Below are positions 6,334-8,619 of a DNA stretch of 8,619 nt, piece after piece. The translations under genes and the position numbers were made by a program. The number at the start of each line of letters is the position of its first letter. The first letter of the stretch is position 1. Source of the DNA: Alphaproteobacteria bacterium (GTDB lineage: Bacteria > Pseudomonadota > Alphaproteobacteria > ATCC43930 > CGMCC-115725); NCBI GenBank assembly GCA_005888515.1, contig VAZR01000180.1, positions 1 through 8,619 of the forward strand, written 5' to 3'. A model generated the notes under the pieces. That model saw only the letters and a program-made list of their open reading frames with translations, made no database searches and was not told where the DNA came from.

Positions 6334-7075
6334 GATATCGGACCTGTCGAAATCCTTTGCCGGGTTTCGCGCGGTCGCGGAGGTCAGCCTGACGGTCGAT
6401 ACCCGTCAGATCGCTGCGGTGATCGGCCCGAACGGCGCCGGCAAATCGACCCTGTTCAACCTGATCACCGGGCATCTGCAGCCGGACAGCGGTACGGTCC
6501 GGCTGGATGGCCGCGACATTACCGGTGCGCCGCCATACCGGCTCTGCGGCATGGGCATCGGGCGGTCGTTCCAGCGCACCAACATCTTCCCGAACCTGAC
6601 CGTGTTCGAGAATTTACAGGCCGCCTTTCTCGTGCATCGCGGCCGCGGCCGCAATTTCTGGTCGTTGGCGGAAAGCTTTTACCGCGACGAGACCGCCGGT
6701 CTCCTTGCCTCTATCGGGCTTGCCGGCCAGGAGAAGACGATCGCCGGCACGCTCAGCTACGGCAACCAGAAGCAGCTCGAACTCGGGCTGGCGCTGGCGA
6801 GCGATCCGCAGATCCTGCTGCTCGACGAGCCGACCGCCGGCATGTCGGCCGGCGAGACGCACGACACGATCCGGCTGTTGCAGCGCATCGCGGAAGAGCG
6901 CGCGCTGACCCTGCTGTTCACCGAGCACGATATGGAGGTCGTGTTCGGGATCGCGCAGAAGATCGCGGTCTTGCATCAGGGCCGGCTGATCGCCGAGGGC
7001 GTGCCCGACGAGGTGCGCAACGACCCCGAAGTGCGGCGCGTCTACCTGGGGCACGGGCTGGGGCACGGGCATTGA
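6326..7075 (+). CDS. livG: Branched-chain amino acid-type ABC transporter ATP-binding protein LivG
   Basis: The protein has 249 residues, slightly short of the common 255 or so, and is one of the two cytoplasmic ATPases. The Walker A loop is GPNGAGKST (34-42), the Q-loop Gln is residue 83 (RSFQRTNIF), the signature is LSYGNQ (143-148), Walker B is ILLLDE (163-168) with Glu168 catalytic, and the switch His is 201 (TEHDM). LSYG in place of LSGG is normal for LivG; Asn147 replaces the more usual Gln. EHDMEVVF is also a LivG hallmark. All residues needed for ATP hydrolysis are present. The start is GTG at 6326, overlapping the end of livM by 8 nt. The C-terminus carries a small tandem duplication (LGHGLGHGH) where relatives end shortly after YLG. 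It overlaps livF by 4 nt. Confidence 0.94.
   Translation: MLEISDLSKSFAGFRAVAEVSLTVDTRQIAAVIGPNGAGKSTLFNLITGHLQPDSGTVRLDGRDITGAPPYRLCGMGIGRSFQRTNIFPNLTVFENLQAAFLVHRGRGRNFWSLAESFYRDETAGLLASIGLAGQEKTIAGTLSYGNQKQLELGLALASDPQILLLDEPTAGMSAGETHDTIRLLQRIAEERALTLLFTEHDMEVVFGIAQKIAVLHQGRLIAEGVPDEVRNDPEVRRVYLGHGLGHGH
7047..7070 (+). repeat. Perfect 12-bp tandem duplication at the 3' end of livG
   Basis: TGGGGCACGGGC occurs twice in direct succession (7047-7058 and 7059-7070). Because 12 is a multiple of three the frame is kept and LGHG is encoded twice, lengthening the LivG C-terminus by four residues. The second copy ends one base before the livF start codon, so the duplication also changes the sequence just upstream of that start. 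It looks like replication slippage. Confidence 0.75.
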
Positions 7076-7779
7076 CCGCGCTGCTGGCGATCGAAAACAT
7101 CCACGCCGCGTACGGGCTGAGCCGGGTGCTGTTCGGCATCTCGCTCGAGGTCGAGACCGGCGAATGCGTCTGCCTGCTGGGCCGCAACGGGGTCGGCAAG
7201 ACGACGACGATGCGGTCGGTCATGGGCCTGTTGCGCCCGACCAGCGGGCGCGTGCTGTGGAAAGGCGCCGACATTGCAGGCTGGAGCCCGCACCGGGTCG
7301 CCCGCGCTGGCATCGGCTTTGTACCGGAGGACCGCCGCATCTTCGCCGAGCTGAGCGTTTGGGAGAACCTCGACATTGCGGCCCGCGCCGCGCGCCGCCG
7401 CGGCCGTTGGGACATCGATGCGGTCTATGAGCTTTTTCCGGCGTTGCGCGAACTGCGCAACCGGCAGGGCGGGTTTCTGTCCGGCGGCGAGCAGCAGATG
7501 CTGACGATCGCGCGCACTTTGATGGGCAACCCCGAGCTGCTGCTGCTCGACGAGCCGTCTGAGGGGTTGGCGCCGCTCGTCGTCGAGACCTTGCTCGAGA
7601 AGACGCGCGAGCTGAAGGCGCAGGGCGTAACGATTCTGCTCGCAGAGCAAGGGGTCGATTTCTCGCTGGCGCTGGCCGACCGCGTGTACGTGCTGGAAAA
7701 GGGCAGCATCCGCCATAGCGGCCCGGCCGCGGAATTGCGCAATGACTCGGCGCTCCGCGATCGCCTGCTGGCGCTCTGA
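7072..7779 (+). CDS. livF: Branched-chain amino acid-type ABC transporter ATP-binding protein LivF
   Basis: The 235-residue protein is the second ATPase of the importer and pairs with LivG. The Walker A loop is GRNGVGKTT (37-45), the signature LSGGEQQM (135-142) and Walker B LLLLDE (155-160). VPEDRRIF (83-90) replaces the usual Q-loop and AEQGVDF (190-196) puts Gln192 at the switch-His position; both substitutions are normal for LivF, so the protein is not broken. SEGLAP follows Walker B as usual. The start is TTG at 7072, overlapping the livG stop as TTGA; no ATG or GTG nearby gives a complete N-terminal strand, so I accept TTG, with translation coupled to livG. Last gene of the operon; the folded repeat element begins 10 nt after its stop. 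Confidence 0.93.
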   Translation: MTALLAIENIHAAYGLSRVLFGISLEVETGECVCLLGRNGVGKTTTMRSVMGLLRPTSGRVLWKGADIAGWSPHRVARAGIGFVPEDRRIFAELSVWENLDIAARAARRRGRWDIDAVYELFPALRELRNRQGGFLSGGEQQMLTIARTLMGNPELLLLDEPSEGLAPLVVETLLEKTRELKAQGVTILLAEQGVDFSLALADRVYVLEKGSIRHSGPAAELRNDSALRDRLLAL

Positions 7780-7789
7780 TCATTAATTT

Positions 7790-7835
7790 GGACCGCGGCC
7801 GTCTCGGCCGCATGCGGGCGGGACGCCCGCGGTCC
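7790..7835. repeat. Compact palindromic element predicted to fold as a three-way junction
   Basis: The outer arms GGACC (7790-7794) and GGTCC (7831-7835) pair. Between them are two perfect 7-bp hairpins, GCGGCCG-TCT-CGGCCGC (7795-7811) and GCGGGCG-GGA-CGCCCGC (7814-7830), separated only by AT. Nearly every base is paired. It lies in the 68-nt gap between the convergent stops of livF and the CapA-family gene. The right half matches the design of the hairpin at 1014-1035. No T-run follows on either strand, so a mobile or REP-like dispersed repeat, possibly acting as a two-way 3'-end barrier, fits better than a plain terminator. Confidence 0.7.
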
Positions 7836-7847
7836 GTCGCCGACCCT

Positions 7848-8619
7848 CTACCGAAGCACCCGTACCCAACCGCCGTCGGGCATCAGATGCGTGCCGTAGC
7901 GGGCGCTGCGCTCGATGAGGCGATCGAGGGTCGCGCCTTCGTCAGCAAGCGGGCACAGTACGGTTTCGTTCTGCGCGTTGTGCCGCACGAAGCGGAAGCG
8001 CGCTGCCGCGACGCCGTCGCGCGTCACCTCGCACCCCGCCAGCATGCCGATCCAGTCGCCATGGCGGCGGCCGCCATGGCCGGTATGGAACGAGAAACTG
8101 CCGAGCCCATAAAAGATCGGCTTGCCGCGATAGAGTTCGACGGGCAGCGAATAATGCGGCCCGTGCCCGATGACGATGTCGGCGCCGGCTTCCACTGCGG
8201 TATGGGCGATCTCGGTCATGTAGTCGAGCACGTCTTCGCCGAGCCCCCAATGGCATGAGGCGACCACGATGTCGGCCTCGCGGCGCAATGCCGCGATGTC
8301 ATTGGCGAAGGCGGAGAGATATTCGCGATCGGCCCAGGTGACGATGATCGGCGGCACGCCCGGCCGGTTCATCGGCGGCACCTCGGGGCGGGTCTTGTGC
8401 GCCGGCACCTGATAGGCCGTGTGGCCGCGGATCACCGCGATCCCGCTGCCATGTGCTGTCGCTTCGTGATTGGTCGGCCAGTAGACCGAGCTGCGTTGTA
8501 GAAAGCCGACGCGCAGCCCGCCGCATTCGGCGATTGCCGGGGCGCATGCCTCGGCCAGGTCCGCGCCGGAGCCGGTGTGCCGGATGCCGATCCGGTCGAG
8601 GCGTTCGAGCGAGCCGAGA
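7848..8619 (-). CDS. CapA family protein (poly-gamma-glutamate capsule synthesis-type), N-terminus beyond window
   Basis: The frame is open from the TAG at 7848-7850 to the right edge, giving the last 256 residues; the start lies outside. A GTG at 8435 is internal, because the 60 residues before it remain protein-like (RIGIRHTGSGADLAEACAPA, then LRVGFLQRSSVYWP). Family marks are ADIVVASCHWGLG, GADIVIGHGPHYSLPVELY and RGKPIFYGLGSFSF. These match the metallophosphatase-like fold of CapA/PgsA proteins, where H-W-G and G-H-x-P-H supply metal ligands. In Bacillus the family acts in poly-gamma-glutamate export or attachment, but most proteobacterial members are uncharacterised, and no capsule synthase genes are seen here. 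A signal peptide cannot be judged. It converges on the importer operon and is probably unrelated to it. Confidence 0.88.
   Translation of the reverse strand, partial: LGSLERLDRIGIRHTGSGADLAEACAPAIAECGGLRVGFLQRSSVYWPTNHEATAHGSGIAVIRGHTAYQVPAHKTRPEVPPMNRPGVPPIIVTWADREYLSAFANDIAALRREADIVVASCHWGLGEDVLDYMTEIAHTAVEAGADIVIGHGPHYSLPVELYRGKPIFYGLGSFSFHTGHGGRRHGDWIGMLAGCEVTRDGVAAARFRFVRHNAQNETVLCPLADEGATLDRLIERSARYGTHLMPDGGWVRVLR
8058..8080. repeat. 23-bp palindrome inside the CapA-family gene
   Basis: GCCATGGCGGC (8058-8068) and GCCGCCATGGC (8070-8080) are exact reverse complements around one central base. The stretch encodes G-H-G-G-R-R-H-G in the CapA-family protein. Symmetric codon choice for a near-symmetric peptide could produce it by chance, so no function is claimed. 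Confidence 0.4.

Noticed and set aside
7790..7835. Standard Rho-independent terminator for livF
   Set aside because: The structure is strong but no T-run follows in either direction; the sequence beyond is mixed on the right and A-rich when read leftward.
7848..8435. CapA-family gene starting at the internal GTG (8435)
   Set aside because: The frame stays open and protein-like to the window edge, so the start is outside and the gene is partial.

Overview
This is a GC-rich chromosomal window. Its gene style (HAAT-type ABC cassette, zinc-free quinone oxidoreductase, CapA-family protein, GTG/TTG starts, GGAGG-type ribosome binding sites) fits an alphaproteobacterium, probably Hyphomicrobiales (Rhizobiales) or a relative. 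That placement is inference from protein style only. There are no tRNAs, rRNAs, insertion sequences, CRISPR arrays or phage genes.

Layout. (1) At 66-992 (+) is a hypothetical protein whose N-terminus matches the DUF4259 style. (2) A short convergent gap holds a GC-rich hairpin repeat. (3) Two minus-strand genes follow, in transcription order a tandem-GNAT acetyltransferase (2968-2030) and a quinone-oxidoreductase-like MDR enzyme (2018-1044), 11 nt apart and probably co-transcribed. (4) A 184-nt divergent region (2969-3152) carries a tandem 15-bp repeat and a good sigma70-type promoter pointing right. (5) A complete five-gene branched-chain-amino-acid-type (HAAT) importer runs 3153-7779 (+): periplasmic binding protein, permeases LivH and LivM, ATPases LivG and LivF. 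The last four genes overlap by 4-8 nt; the binding protein is separated from them by 80 nt containing a strong stem-loop. (6) A second convergent gap holds a compact element predicted to fold as a three-way junction. (7) A CapA-family metallophosphatase-like protein on the minus strand runs off the right edge.

How the parts work together. The periplasmic protein should capture a small organic ligand (amino acid, amide, or aromatic/organic acid; the sequence does not decide which). LivH and LivM form the membrane channel and LivG and LivF power it. The divergent GNAT and oxidoreductase genes share the regulatory region and could act on the same compound or be unrelated.

No convincing new defence or metabolic system is present. 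The most interesting signals are non-coding: the two related hairpin repeats, both between convergent stop codons and differing by a compensated base pair, and the tandem repeat in the divergent promoter region. The two-part hypothetical protein at the left end is the least explained gene.
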